Notes: generated by a model not told the origin, from the letters alone. DNA of 64,000 nucleotides from CAZYLZ01 sp964648335 (GCA_964648335.1 CAZYLZ010000006.1:1-64000); one strand, 5' to 3'; shown: positions 48,265-56,530, counted from the first letter of the stretch. Program-made: numbers and translations.

Positions 48265-49398
48265 ATGCCAACAAAAGAAACCGAGGCTAAGACAGCCTCG
48301 ACTGCGGTTGCCGCAGAAGAAGTGGTCCCCGAGACGGTCATGTCCGTCCTTACCAAAGACATCCCGGCACGCCCGAGCGTCGGCGACGTGGTCGAAGGAC
48401 CGGTCGTCGCTATCGGACGCGCACGTGTGTTCGTCGACCTCCACCCATACGGAACGGGTATCATTTACGGCCGCGAGTATCTCTCGGCGCGCGATACGCT
48501 TAAGAACGTCAATGTAGGAGACCTCATCACCGCAAAGGTGGTCGAAGTCGAGAACGCCGACGGCTACATCGAGATCTCGCTTCGCGAAGCTCGCCAGGCT
48601 CTTATGTGGAGCGAGGCAGAGGCAGCCGTTACCGACAAGGTGGTCTTTAGCTTGCCTGTCAAAGACGCGAACAAGGGCGGACTCATCATCGAGTGGCAGG
48701 GCCTTCAGGGCTTCTTGCCAGCATCACAGTTGGGCTCCACCCACTACCCACGCGTCACCGACGGCGATAAGGACAAGATCTTCGTCGAGCTCAAGAAGCT
48801 CATCGGCGAGAAGCTCGAGGTCATGATCATCACCGCAAACCCCAAGGAGCAGAAGCTCATCTTTAGCGAGAAGGGTGCCGGAGGTGCCGAGCGCCAGACA
48901 TTGGTCGGCAAATACCAGATCGGCGACGTCTTCGACGGCGAGGTCACCGGTGCCACCGAGTTCGGCGTATTCGTCAAGATCGAGGAAGGACTCGAGGGCT
49001 TGGTCCACATTTCCGAGATGGATTGGGGCTTGGTCGAGGATCCAAAGAAGCGCTTCAAGGTGGGCGATCACGTAAAGGTGAAGGTCATCGAGATCAAGGA
49101 CGACAAAGTCTCGCTCTCGATCAAGGCTCTTACCGAGGACCCATGGAAGACTGCTGCGGCCAAGTTCAAGAAAGGCGAGCGCGTCGACGCGGTCGTGATC
49201 AAGTACAACAAGCACGGAGCACTCGCCTCTATAGAAGAAGGTGTTGCAGGCTTGGTGCACGTATCCGAGTTTGCCGACGAGAACGAGCTTCGCCAGAACC
49301 TCGAGCTCGGCAAGGTATACCCGTTCTCTATCTCGTTCTTCGAGCCAAAGGACCGCCGCATGACACTCTCGTTTGCCGGCGAAAAGAAAAAGAAATAA
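48265..49398 (+). CDS. rpsA: 30S ribosomal protein S1, four S1 domains
   Basis: A 377-aa RNA-binding protein that helps mRNA bind the 30S subunit. Four S1 OB-fold repeats at about 37-108, 122-205, 219-288 and 303-372; the third is the most typical (GDVFDGEVTGATEFGVFVKI, GLEGLVHISEMDWG, VKVKVIEIKDDKVSLSIKAL). The Ala/Glu-rich N-terminus and the KKKK tail are low-complexity. Many genes here lack Shine-Dalgarno sequences, so S1-driven initiation may be important. The mRNA itself also lacks one. Confidence 0.92.
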   Translation: MPTKETEAKTASTAVAAEEVVPETVMSVLTKDIPARPSVGDVVEGPVVAIGRARVFVDLHPYGTGIIYGREYLSARDTLKNVNVGDLITAKVVEVENADGYIEISLREARQALMWSEAEAAVTDKVVFSLPVKDANKGGLIIEWQGLQGFLPASQLGSTHYPRVTDGDKDKIFVELKKLIGEKLEVMIITANPKEQKLIFSEKGAGGAERQTLVGKYQIGDVFDGEVTGATEFGVFVKIEEGLEGLVHISEMDWGLVEDPKKRFKVGDHVKVKVIEIKDDKVSLSIKALTEDPWKTAAAKFKKGERVDAVVIKYNKHGALASIEEGVAGLVHVSEFADENELRQNLELGKVYPFSISFFEPKDRRMTLSFAGEKKKK

Positions 49399-49414
49399 GA
49401 CTACGCAAAGCTAT

Positions 49415-49447
49415 ACAAAACGGGCGCCAGGGCGCCCGTTTTGTATA
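49415..49447 (+). terminator. rpsA terminator, bidirectional
   Basis: A long perfect stem around GGGCGCC/GGCGCCC with AAAA/TTTT flanks, 17 bp after the stop. Confidence 0.85.
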
Positions 49448-49450
49448 CAG

Positions 49451-49477
49451 AAACCCCGGCACGTGTGCCGGGGTTTT
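49451..49477 (-). terminator. Terminator of the 128-aa gene
   Basis: AAACCCCGGCAC / GTGCCGGGGTTT stem, 18 bp after the stop on the minus strand; the T run is short. Confidence 0.6.
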
Positions 49478-49494
49478 GGGATTCTTCGTACAGA

Positions 49495-49881
49495 CTACTC
49501 GAGCTTAAAAATGGCAGTCGACGTCTGCTGCAGCATCCGTACGCTCGCCTCGAGAGCAGAAAGCCCTTCGCACATACTCCGCGTGTCGGGCACGAACGAG
49601 CTACCCTTCTGCATGATCGAACGTGCGCAGAGTCGGTAGATGCCGAGGTAGAGCAGTATATCTGCGCTCTGACTCCTCGTGGCTTCGACGCCATGGCGGG
49701 CCTTGTACGTTTCGGCCCAGATTACCATTCGGTCTAGTATCAGATGGACCTCGTCGAAGCTTTTATTCACCGAGCGCAAGATCTGGTTCGCCTCGTCCAT
49801 TCGAATTATCACGAACGTAAGCCCCCCGAAGGCGCAGAGTACTGCGATAAGGCTTATGGTTTTGAGGACATCGATGTCCAT
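49495..49881 (-). CDS. Orphan membrane-anchored protein
   Basis: A 128-aa protein with one N-terminal helix (about 6-26) and a long helical soluble part. ACGGAGGTCCGT before MDIDVLK sets the start. It has its own promoter and terminator. Not recognised. Confidence 0.6.
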   Translation of the reverse strand: MDIDVLKTISLIAVLCAFGGLTFVIIRMDEANQILRSVNKSFDEVHLILDRMVIWAETYKARHGVEATRSQSADILLYLGIYRLCARSIMQKGSSFVPDTRSMCEGLSALEASVRMLQQTSTAIFKLE

Positions 49882-49906
49882 ACGGACCTCCGTTGTTGCT
49901 CTCGGC

Positions 49907-49934
49907 AAAGTACCATTATTGTATACATGTGCAA
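49907..49934 (-). promoter_or_regulatory. Promoter of the 128-aa gene
   Basis: TTGCAC (49934-49929), a 16-bp spacer and TACTTT (49912-49907). Confidence 0.5.
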
Positions 49935-49952
49935 CTTCTCTCGGACCCTAAG

Positions 49953-49977
49953 AAAAAGCCCGAGCATGCGCTCGGGC
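49953..49977 (-). terminator. Rho-independent terminator
   Basis: GCCCGAG / CTCGGGC stem (49958-49964 with 49971-49977) followed by TTTTT on the minus strand. Confidence 0.85.
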
Positions 49978-49984
49978 CTCTATG

Positions 49985-50380
49985 TCAGACGGCAGATTCT
50001 CTCCTGCCGGCATGACGATCGACGAGACGGGCTATTATGTCCCGCTCGGCTTTGATTCTTGCGATGACCTTCATGCACGCGCGATAGTGAGCACGGAGCT
50101 TCCCGAGCTCGGGAAATCTCGACTCACACCGCTGTTTAAGCCGGTCTAAGTCTCCCGACACGCGGGCAAGATCCCGGTCGTAGCACAGTGGTGTCGTTGC
50201 GACGATCGCCGAACAGGATCTGAGTCGTGCAGAAAGCTCGACAGACTCGGCAGCGAGCGCATCTGCAAGCGTGCGCGCCTCTCGCGTATCGTGCAAGAGG
50301 CAGCGAGCACTATAGAGCACGAAGCCCCAGTAGCCACCCACAACGCATGCGATCGTAACCATGATCGATGCTGCTATCAT
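49985..50380 (-). CDS. Orphan membrane-anchored helical protein
   Basis: A 131-aa protein with an N-terminal membrane helix (MIAASIMVTIACVVGGYWGF) and an Arg/Ala-rich helical domain with four further cysteines (for example RLRSCSAI and HYRACMKV). AGAGGAGATACGAC before the ATG sets the start, 49 codons inside the longest frame. Divergent from the 98-aa gene. Not recognised. Confidence 0.55.
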   Translation of the reverse strand: MIAASIMVTIACVVGGYWGFVLYSARCLLHDTREARTLADALAAESVELSARLRSCSAIVATTPLCYDRDLARVSGDLDRLKQRCESRFPELGKLRAHYRACMKVIARIKAERDIIARLVDRHAGRRESAV

Positions 50381-50467
50381 GTCGTATCTCCTCTGTAGCC
50401 GTCGGGTACCATACCACAATAAGACAATTTGTTGTATAGTGCCGCAAGCACAACGGAGGACGTCGCT

Positions 50468-50764
50468 ATGAAAGACAGAACGCTTACCGGCAAAGATTTG
50501 GTATTGGGCAAGATGGTACTCCTCCATGTCGACGAGAAGATCGGCTGGTGGCCCTCGACCCTACGACGCATCGGCGAGACGCACCACTACTACGAAGTCA
50601 TGGGTCGCGATATGGTTGCAAAAAAACCAGCTCCGCAAGACATGACCGCATGCATCACGTACGCCCGTGTTTGCATGCGCGAAGATCTCGACGCAATCGT
50701 ATGCGACATGGTACGCGATGTACAGACGCAGGTTCGCCGATATGTGTCATCGACAGCCGCCTAG
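50468..50764 (+). CDS. Orphan hypothetical protein
   Basis: A 98-aa soluble protein: KDLVLGKMVLLHVDEKIGWWPSTLRRIG resembles a small beta-barrel opening, then a helical end (MREDLDAIVCDMVRDVQTQVRRY). ACGGAGGACGTCGCT precedes the ATG. A -10 box TATAGT lies at 50435. A terminator follows within 15 bp. Confidence 0.6.
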   Translation: MKDRTLTGKDLVLGKMVLLHVDEKIGWWPSTLRRIGETHHYYEVMGRDMVAKKPAPQDMTACITYARVCMREDLDAIVCDMVRDVQTQVRRYVSSTAA

Positions 50765-50776
50765 AACCTTCTGCAA

Positions 50777-50804
50777 AGAGCACGCCAGCCGCGTGCTCTT
50801 TTTT
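50777..50804 (+). terminator. Rho-independent terminator
   Basis: AGAGCACGC (50777-50785) pairs with GCGTGCTCT (50791-50799), then six T. Confidence 0.9.
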
Positions 50805-50848
50805 ATATGCCGCTGCTACGGAATGTATGGTGACAAAAAACCACCATA

Positions 50849-50876
50849 TTGACCCCCGTGCGGTTCGTGGTAGCGT
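50849..50876 (+). promoter_or_regulatory. Possible promoter of the 59-aa gene
   Basis: TTGACC (50849-50854), a 16-bp spacer and TAGCGT (50871-50876); the -10 is poor. Confidence 0.4.
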
Positions 50877-50913
50877 GCACCGAGGTAAGAACGTCAAGCA
50901 ACGGAGAGTTGTG

Positions 50914-51093
50914 ATGTCGAGCGAATCAAAAATATGGACCAAGAACGGCAAGCTCTACTATATAAAGCAAAAGTACGGTAGGTACTACGTGAGCAAGCCA
51001 GGGCACGGAGGGCTCGGAGACGCCAGCACACTGGACAATGCGTTAAGCATAATCAAATCGCACTCCGGCTCCACCATCAAATCGATCGACTAA
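50914..51093 (+). CDS. Small basic orphan protein, 59 aa
   Basis: MSSESKIWTKNGKLYYIKQ... a Lys/Tyr/Gly-rich peptide with an apparent short beta repeat (KLYYIKQKYGRYYVSKPG). ACGGAGAGTTGT precedes the GTG-ATG pair. The frame is much shorter than the open frame that contains it, but the binding site supports this start. Possibly nucleic-acid-binding by its charge; not recognised. Confidence 0.5.
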   Translation: MSSESKIWTKNGKLYYIKQKYGRYYVSKPGHGGLGDASTLDNALSIIKSHSGSTIKSID

Positions 51094-51134
51094 GCAGTGT
51101 CGCGAGCGACACGATGTATTCTTCGAACTGCTCC

Positions 51135-51165
51135 ATCGTGCGATTCCATAGGAATCGCACGATTT
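51135..51165 (+). terminator. Probable terminator between convergent genes
   Basis: A 13-bp perfect stem (51135-51147 with 51150-51162) of ATCGTGCGATTCC type, followed by TTTAGTTTG. The pth stop lies directly after it on the other strand. Confidence 0.6.
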
Positions 51166-51761
51166 TAGTTTGAATTACATGCGTTCATCGCCGCAACGTA
51201 GCCATCCTCGATGATGGTCGCGAGCGCTTCATCGGTCTTCTTGAAGATCGTCTTCATCTCGACGAGCTCTGCCGGTTTAAACTTACCGACGATAAACTTG
51301 AGCACCGCCTCTTCGCCCGTCGGCTTCTTGGCGACGCCTTTGGCGTTCTCGGGCGAAACGCCGATTCGAATACGCGTAAACTCCTTACTTTTGATAGCTT
51401 TCATTACACTTTCGATACCGCGATGCCCTCCCGAATTCTTCCCGAACGAGACCTTAATGCGCCCCAGGGGCAAGTCCATGTCGTCGTGCAATACAACGAG
51501 GTTTTTAGCCATTTTAGGGCCCAAAATGTACTTAGAGACAGCGGCACCAGACTTGTTCATGTAGGTAGTGGGTAACACATACACCGCCGTATGCTTTCCC
51601 ATCTCTCCCTTGGCGACTATCGCCATCGCTTTTTTTTCTTCTTTCCATTCGCTTGCGTCGTGCTTCTTTGCAAAGTGCTCGACGGCCATCCATCCGGCGT
51701 TGTGACGCGTGTCCGAATATTCTTCTCCAGGGTTTCCGAGTCCTACGATGATCCATTTCAT
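51165..51761 (-). CDS. pth: Peptidyl-tRNA hydrolase
   Basis: A 198-aa esterase that frees tRNA from stalled peptidyl-tRNA. IIVGLGNPGEEYSDTRH20NAGW contains the catalytic histidine and its partner Asn10; the VLPTTYMNKSG and LVVLHDDMDLPLG segments are family signatures, as is FGKNSGGHRGIESV. The start was moved to MKWIIVG, 8 codons inside the longest frame. Divergent from lepB across an AT-rich region. Confidence 0.95.
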   Translation of the reverse strand: MKWIIVGLGNPGEEYSDTRHNAGWMAVEHFAKKHDASEWKEEKKAMAIVAKGEMGKHTAVYVLPTTYMNKSGAAVSKYILGPKMAKNLVVLHDDMDLPLGRIKVSFGKNSGGHRGIESVMKAIKSKEFTRIRIGVSPENAKGVAKKPTGEEAVLKFIVGKFKPAELVEMKTIFKKTDEALATIIEDGYVAAMNACNSN

Positions 51762-51890
51762 AAAAACAGTATATCGCAATCGCATGCGCTACGCATTTTT
51801 TAATTTTTTTTTAGATTTTCTCTCGAGAAAAAAATAAAAAAGCACGACACGATGCGATATCGCTTGCGTCAAAGAAATCTTGAGAGTAGA
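51762..51890. promoter_or_regulatory. AT-rich divergent promoter region of pth and lepB
   Basis: Contains T8 and A7 tracts around a TTTTCTCTCGAGAAAA palindrome (near 51815) and outer ATCGCATGCG / CGATGCGATATCGC partial inverted repeats. Promoter boxes could not be assigned with confidence. Confidence 0.4.
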
Positions 51891-52544
51891 ATGCTTCGCA
51901 TGGAATCTGCTGCTCATTCGACTCAACCAAGTTTGAATGATGCTTCGCACGGTACTCCTTCTATCGAACAAGAGTCGTACACGACGCTCATCTGGTACAC
52001 GCTCGCAGCACTCGGCATCGCGCTGTTCATCCGTTTCTTCGTCGCAGCTCCGTACATAGTAGAGGGCGCCTCGATGGAAAATACCTTCCACACCTTCAAC
52101 TATCTCATCATCGACAAGCTCTCGTACGAGCTCGGCTCGCCCATGCGTGGCGACGTGATCGTCATGAAGTTCCCCTACGACACGACGCGCTCCTTTATAA
52201 AGCGTGTCATCGGCCTCCCGGGCGAGACCGTCATCATCGATGGCACCGCAGTCACCATAAAGAATGCAGCGCACCCCGAGGGATTCGTCCTAAACGAGCC
52301 ATATGTGTCGCCAGATAATGCCGCTGAATCACATGTCGAGATAGTCCTAGGCCCCACCGAGTACTGGGTCTTAGGCGACAACCGCAAAGCCTCTGCCGAT
52401 TCTCGCGCCTGGGGAACCTTGCCACGCAAAGACATCGTCGGCCGCGCGTTCGTACGACTCTATCCTCTCTCAGAAGCAAACCTTTTCCCGGGCACCGCCC
52501 GCTACCCTCAAGACTCTTCCCCTGCACAGAGTGCAGATAATTAA
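51891..52544 (+). CDS. lepB: Signal peptidase I
   Basis: A 217-aa membrane protease that removes signal peptides. One N-terminal helix (about 32-52), box B with catalytic serine (EGAS61MENT), box C (MRGDVIVMKFP), box D with the general-base lysine (SFIK104RVIGLPGE) and box E (LGDNRKASADSRAWG). The start could be this ATG or one 3 codons later; no ribosome binding site. It fits the many signal-peptide proteins in the window. Followed after 14 bp by the HisRS-like gene. Confidence 0.93.
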   Translation: MLRMESAAHSTQPSLNDASHGTPSIEQESYTTLIWYTLAALGIALFIRFFVAAPYIVEGASMENTFHTFNYLIIDKLSYELGSPMRGDVIVMKFPYDTTRSFIKRVIGLPGETVIIDGTAVTIKNAAHPEGFVLNEPYVSPDNAAESHVEIVLGPTEYWVLGDNRKASADSRAWGTLPRKDIVGRAFVRLYPLSEANLFPGTARYPQDSSPAQSADN

Positions 52545-52558
52545 TAGTAGCTATCCTC

Positions 52559-53707
52559 ATGCAAAAGAATCTTTCCCTTGCGCCCGCTATCCGTGCTGCC
52601 GAATATTATGGATTCCTTCCGTTCGAGTCTCTCGCCCATAATCGCGAGATCCACGAGAAGAAGCCCGAGAAAGCTCCTAAAAACGTCGGCGAGATCGCGG
52701 TCGTGCGCAGCGAAGAGAAATCGCTCATAAGCGCTGCAAAGATGTTTGCGCGTTACAACGCATCGGGTAAGCGTCCGCGTTTCTTGTGGCGCAAGGCTGC
52801 CGGCAAAGACGCCGACACCGCAAACCTCGAGCTCCACGTGCTCAACGTCCCGACTGGCATGGCAGAAGCGCTCCTCATCACCCTCTCGCATGCGATTGCC
52901 GAAGATGCCGGGATCACCGACCGCGTCCTCAAGATAAACTCCATCGGCAACGCCGATTCATCGGGTCGCTACGTACGCGACATCGGCATCTTCTTGCGCA
53001 AGCACCTAGAACAGATTCCGTCGGCCTTGCGCGCTCGCGCGGCACTCGACCCCTTGGGCACACTCCTCAAACTTATCGAAAAGTCGAGCCCCATCATCGG
53101 CACGGCACCACAAGCTATGGAGTATCTCAACGAAGACGAGCGCAAGCACCTGTGGGACGTACTCGAATACCTCGAGGCGGCCGAGCTGTACTATGAGCTC
53201 TCCGGACACGTCATTGGCAGCCGCGACTGCTGGACGCACACCCTTTTCGAACTCGTCTCGATCGACCGCGAGAAAGGACTTACCGAATCCATCGCCCGCG
53301 GCGGTCGGTACGACACGCTCGCTACGCGCTTTACCGGCACGCCAACCCACGCCACCATGCTCGCGCTCTCATGCTCGCCGAAAGGCTCGGCAACCGCAAA
53401 GAAGCAGACGCCGTCGACCATCTACTTCGCACACCTCGGCCTCGAGGCTCGCCGCCGATCGCTCTTGGTGCTCGAGTCACTCCGGCGCGCAGGTATCCCT
53501 GTTGCGCAGTCTCTTACCTTCGAGCAGCTCGGCGACCAGATGCGTATTGCCAAAGAGCAGCGCGTTCCGTATCTTCTTATAATGGGCCACAAAGAAGCCA
53601 TGGAAGGTACCGTCTTGGTCCGCGACACCTACACCAACATGCAAGAGGCCATCTCGCTCCCCGAACTTCCGTCGTACCTGCGCAAGAACAAGATGATTCG
53701 CATGTAG
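52559..53707 (+). CDS. Divergent histidyl-tRNA synthetase-like protein
   Basis: A 382-aa class II aminoacyl-tRNA synthetase relative. ARGGRYDTL (about 240-248) matches the histidine-binding GGGRYDxL loop, and the last 100 residues (YFAHLGLEARRRSLLVLESLRRAGIPVAQS...IAKEQRVPYLLIMGHKE) form a typical HisRS anticodon-binding domain. The N-terminal half keeps YYGFLPFES but motif 2, normally FRxExPQxGRxREF, cannot be found; FLWRKAAGKDAD stands in its place. It may be a paralog like HisZ, or a drifted HisRS. It overlaps no other gene and follows lepB closely. Confidence 0.65.
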   Translation: MQKNLSLAPAIRAAEYYGFLPFESLAHNREIHEKKPEKAPKNVGEIAVVRSEEKSLISAAKMFARYNASGKRPRFLWRKAAGKDADTANLELHVLNVPTGMAEALLITLSHAIAEDAGITDRVLKINSIGNADSSGRYVRDIGIFLRKHLEQIPSALRARAALDPLGTLLKLIEKSSPIIGTAPQAMEYLNEDERKHLWDVLEYLEAAELYYELSGHVIGSRDCWTHTLFELVSIDREKGLTESIARGGRYDTLATRFTGTPTHATMLALSCSPKGSATAKKQTPSTIYFAHLGLEARRRSLLVLESLRRAGIPVAQSLTFEQLGDQMRIAKEQRVPYLLIMGHKEAMEGTVLVRDTYTNMQEAISLPELPSYLRKNKMIRM

Positions 53708-53739
53708 ACGGCTGCAAAGCGCACATTAACAAAGTAAAC

Positions 53740-54275
53740 CACTGCCGCCTGTAAGGCGGCAGCTTTCTTTGCGGACTGAAGTCCGAAACTCACAGACCGA
53801 GTATCGTGAAGTCGTCTCCTCGCTTCTCCTTGTCGTCATCTTGGTTCTCGATGTAGTCGACAATCATCTCGTCGGTGATTGCTCCTGAGGTGGTCGCGAA
53901 GTAGCCACGCGACCAGAAGTGCTTGCCCCAGAACTGTTTGTTAAGGGCCGGGTTCTCTTGCAGGATCTTTCGCGAGGTCTTCCCCTTGAGGTACTGTACG
54001 ATCTTGGAGACGGATATCTGCGGTGGTATGGAGACGAAGATGGCACATGATCTTTCGAGACATGACCGCGGATGATTTGCACACTGTTCGTGACACATAT
54101 CTCCCGGATCAGGTCCCGCACACGGGAAGCGATTCTTCCGGTGAGTACCGGTTTCTTGTACTTTGTGGTCCACACGAGATGGTACTTCAGATCAAAGACC
54201 GTGTGGGGACCTGACCGGTACAGCTTCATGGGTGTACTGTATCACTTGAAACGTCCGCCTGAAGGCGGGGGCTTT
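53740..54275 (-). mobile_element. IS200-type insertion sequence remnant
   Basis: A single frameshifted Y1 transposase gene lies between two subterminal hairpins: CTGCCGCC/GGCGGCAG (53742-53762) and CCGCC-TGAA-GGCGG (54255-54268). Hairpins near both ends and absence of terminal inverted repeats fit IS200/IS605 elements. Exact ends were not determined. The first hairpin may double as terminator of the HisRS-like gene. Confidence 0.75.
53790..54229 (-). pseudogene. tnpA: IS200-type Y1 transposase, frameshifted
   Basis: The N-terminal part (MKLYRSGPHTVFDLKYHLVW... to GHVSKDHV) and the C-terminal part (IFVSIPPQISVSKIVQYLKG... to the YIENQ catalytic-tyrosine segment) are intact but lie in different frames. 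The break falls in the HUH metal motif: GTGCCATC stands where GTGCACATC is expected, so one base is missing and the second histidine of HVH is destroyed. The protein is inactive unless frameshifting restores it. Confidence 0.85.
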
Positions 54276-54335
54276 GCTCCCAAAGATGGATAGGAAAGCG
54301 CGATCGTACGATCGCGCTTTTGGTATTTGTTAGTC

Positions 54336-55325
54336 TCAGTGTCTAAAGTGACGACAGTCAGCAAAGACCATGGCCACACCGGCACTATCAGCCAGTGCGA
54401 TCACTTCCTCGTCACGTTTGGCACCGCCAGGTTGAATTACGGCACGGACACCCGCGTCGATTGCCGCTTGTAACGCATCAGGAAATGGAAAGAATGCATC
54501 GGAAGCAGCAACCAAACTGGTCAGCTTTAATGTGCCAGCGTTTTCCGATATTCCAACCTTTAGAGCACCGAAGCGCGCTGCGTCAAATCGGCTTACATGT
54601 CCGGAACCGATACCTAACGTTGCACCATCTGCGGCATACACTATCGCGTTCGACTTTGCATGTTTCGCTACTGTAAAAGCAAAGAGAAGATCCTTGGTCT
54701 CAGCAGTAGTTGGAGGACGTTTCGTGACGACTCGCGCAGTCCTACACAAAACACAACTATCGTGCGATTGGATCACAAATCCGCCAGCAACAGAGCGTAC
54801 CGAGACTTCAGTATTTGCCCGGTCAGGCATGCCACCCGTGATCAAGATACGAAGCGCCAGCTTCGACCGCAATACGTGCAAGGCCTCGTCAGTGACTGCT
54901 GGACAGATTATAAGCTCGACGAAGCTTTGTGCGATCATTTTCGCCAGAGGCATGTCGAGCACTCCATTCAAAGCAATGACGCCACCGTATGCCGCTTCTG
55001 GATCACATGCTCGAGCGCGAGCATACGACTCAATAAACGTATTACATGCAGCAACACCGCACGGTGTCTGGTGCTTGACGATAACAACTGCTTTTGTGTT
55101 TCGCACATCGAATTCGGCAACACATTCAAACGCCGCATCGGCATCGAGTATGTTGTTATACGACAGTTCTTTCCCTTGACACACTACGGCTGAAAGCACA
55201 CCCGGTCGCGCATCATTGATTCTGTATACCGCCGCCCTTTGGTGAGGATTTTCTCCATACCGTAAAACACGGCTAAGGGTACCAACAATTTGCAGCGTAG
55301 GGGTAAACACTGGATTCTCTGACAT
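54336..55325 (-). CDS. Stand-alone AICAR transformylase (PurH C-terminal half)
   Basis: A 329-aa protein equal to the transformylase half of PurH, which formylates AICAR with 10-formyl-THF in purine synthesis. Seen: LRYGENPHQRAAVY, KELSYNNILDADAA, VIVKHQTPCGVAA (with the Lys and His of the KHxNPCG site), AYGGVIALN, LRYxxxNAIVYA-type AKSNAIVYAADGATLGIGSG and a shortened C-terminus. The IMP cyclohydrolase half is absent. GGTGGAGAAACCTA precedes the ATG. No other purine gene is nearby and base use looks softer than in neighbours; with an IS beside it, transfer is plausible. Confidence 0.85.
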   Translation of the reverse strand: MSENPVFTPTLQIVGTLSRVLRYGENPHQRAAVYRINDARPGVLSAVVCQGKELSYNNILDADAAFECVAEFDVRNTKAVVIVKHQTPCGVAACNTFIESYARARACDPEAAYGGVIALNGVLDMPLAKMIAQSFVELIICPAVTDEALHVLRSKLALRILITGGMPDRANTEVSVRSVAGGFVIQSHDSCVLCRTARVVTKRPPTTAETKDLLFAFTVAKHAKSNAIVYAADGATLGIGSGHVSRFDAARFGALKVGISENAGTLKLTSLVAASDAFFPFPDALQAAIDAGVRAVIQPGGAKRDEEVIALADSAGVAMVFADCRHFRH

Positions 55326-55424
55326 TAGGTTTCTCCACCGAGGTTCAAGCTATAGAAACTGTACCGCAAAGCAATCTCATGAACAACGAGATCCATACCA
55401 GCAGGTCATCCGCTTGTATTCTGG

Positions 55425-55453
55425 TTGACACACAGATAAGATAAAGGTATAAA
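55425..55453 (+). promoter_or_regulatory. Consensus promoter of the 140-aa gene
   Basis: TTGACA (55425-55430), a 17-bp spacer and TATAAA (55448-55453). Confidence 0.8.
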
Positions 55454-55485
55454 TTGCGCGGCACATTGATCACGGAGAGACGATC

Positions 55486-55908
55486 ATGCAGGTACGAAGA
55501 AAAGTGTTTAAGAAGACAAAACCTGAGCGCGACCGAATCTGGCTCTCGATCTACAGTCAACTATTGCAAGAGCTTACGAACGAGCCGGCCGAAACGCTCT
55601 CATTCTTCGACGAGAGGTCGCGACTGCGTCGTCAGCAGAAGTTTGCAGAATATCTTGCAAAATATGCCGGACTCGGCGCACGCGAGAAAAGTCTCAATCT
55701 CCTCATCGGCGCGTTCGTCACCAACGAGACCGAGGCGAGCAAACGTACTCTTGTGCGTGCTGCACAAGGAATCGCCGAGACACTGCTCGAAGCAGGCGCA
55801 ACACTCGACTCTGCTACCGAAGTTCTCGACGATGTTTCGTTCACCTTGACTGAATACGTTCAGGACGAAGCGGCACCCGAGCCAGCCCAGTTTGCGCTCT
55901 CGGCATAA
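55486..55908 (+). CDS. Orphan helical protein
   Basis: A 140-aa soluble helical protein with a basic N-terminus (MQVRRKVFKKTKPERDR) and acidic C-terminus. CACGGAGAGACGATC precedes the ATG; a consensus promoter and a terminator bracket it. Not recognised. Confidence 0.6.
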   Translation: MQVRRKVFKKTKPERDRIWLSIYSQLLQELTNEPAETLSFFDERSRLRRQQKFAEYLAKYAGLGAREKSLNLLIGAFVTNETEASKRTLVRAAQGIAETLLEAGATLDSATEVLDDVSFTLTEYVQDEAAPEPAQFALSA

Positions 55909-55911
55909 CCC

Positions 55912-55946
55912 CCGGCGGACCCATACAGGGTCCGCCGGTTTTCTTT
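55912..55946 (+). terminator. Rho-independent terminator
   Basis: CCGGCGGACCC pairs with GGGTCCGCCGG around a short loop, then TTTTCTTTT. Confidence 0.9.
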
Positions 55947-55969
55947 TGTCTACACGACATCAAACACCT

Positions 55970-56060
55970 GGCCAACTCCCCGTAACCCCTCTTAGAAAGA
56001 AGGGTAAGAATTCTTGGCCCCCTCCTCTTTCTAAGAGGAGGGTTGGGGCGGAGTTGGTCC
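55970..56060. repeat. CT-rich inverted repeat, downstream flank of DUF559 gene
   Basis: A 90-bp imperfect palindrome with arms GGCCAACTCCCCGTAACCCC and GGGGCGGAGTTGGTCC and an inner TCTTAGAAAG/CTTTCTAAGA stem. Its arm sequence recurs upstream of the gene at 56452-56494. Confidence 0.75.
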
Positions 56061-56071
56061 AGCCAGCAAGT

Positions 56072-56416
56072 CCGCTTTTCTTTTATTGAATCAATAACAG
56101 CCGAAACATTTCTATTAACATCTGAATTTGTAAGTCGAAGCACTGTACTACCAAGCGACTCGAGAAATACCGACCGTTCATCATCATATGTCCGCTTACC
56201 CTCATCAAAATGCTGGCTACCGTCGATTTCTATAGCCAGCTTCAGCGACGGACAATAGAAGTCGACAATATAGGAACCTACCCCGTGCTGCCTACGAAAC
56301 CGAAAACCTAGTTGGTCGATCTTGAGACGGGACCAGAGAATCTTTTCTTGAGGAGTGGCTGACTTTCTCAGTTCTCTGCGAAAATTCTTGTTTTCTGGCT
56401 GGTTAAAGAGATTTTG
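56072..56416 (-). pseudogene. DUF559 (Vsr-like) endonuclease remnant
   Basis: The frame encodes NFRRELRKSATPQEKILWSRL, GFRFRRQHGVGSYIVDFYCP, LKLAIEIDGSQHF and VLRLTNSDV, the full DUF559 core with its E-IDG-QH nuclease residues. No start codon lies in frame after the preceding TAG at 56417-56419, and no stop follows the domain: the frame runs on into the CT-rich repeat and past it to 55841. It is thus probably decayed at both ends. CT-rich repeats flank it on both sides. Confidence 0.75.
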
Positions 56417-56451
56417 CTACATCTAAACTGTCTATCATGAAAGGCCGGTGC

Positions 56452-56494
56452 GGACCAACTCCCCCTCGATCCCCCTCTTAAAAAGAGTGGGAGG
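56452..56494. repeat. CT-rich repeat, upstream flank of DUF559 gene
   Basis: GGACCAACTCCCCCTCGATC with a following CCCCTCTTAAAAAGAGTGGG hairpin, matching an arm of the repeat at 55970-56060. Confidence 0.7.
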
Positions 56495-56530
56495 AAAATA
56501 CAGTCCACTACCTATAAGGTCCCTGTTTTG

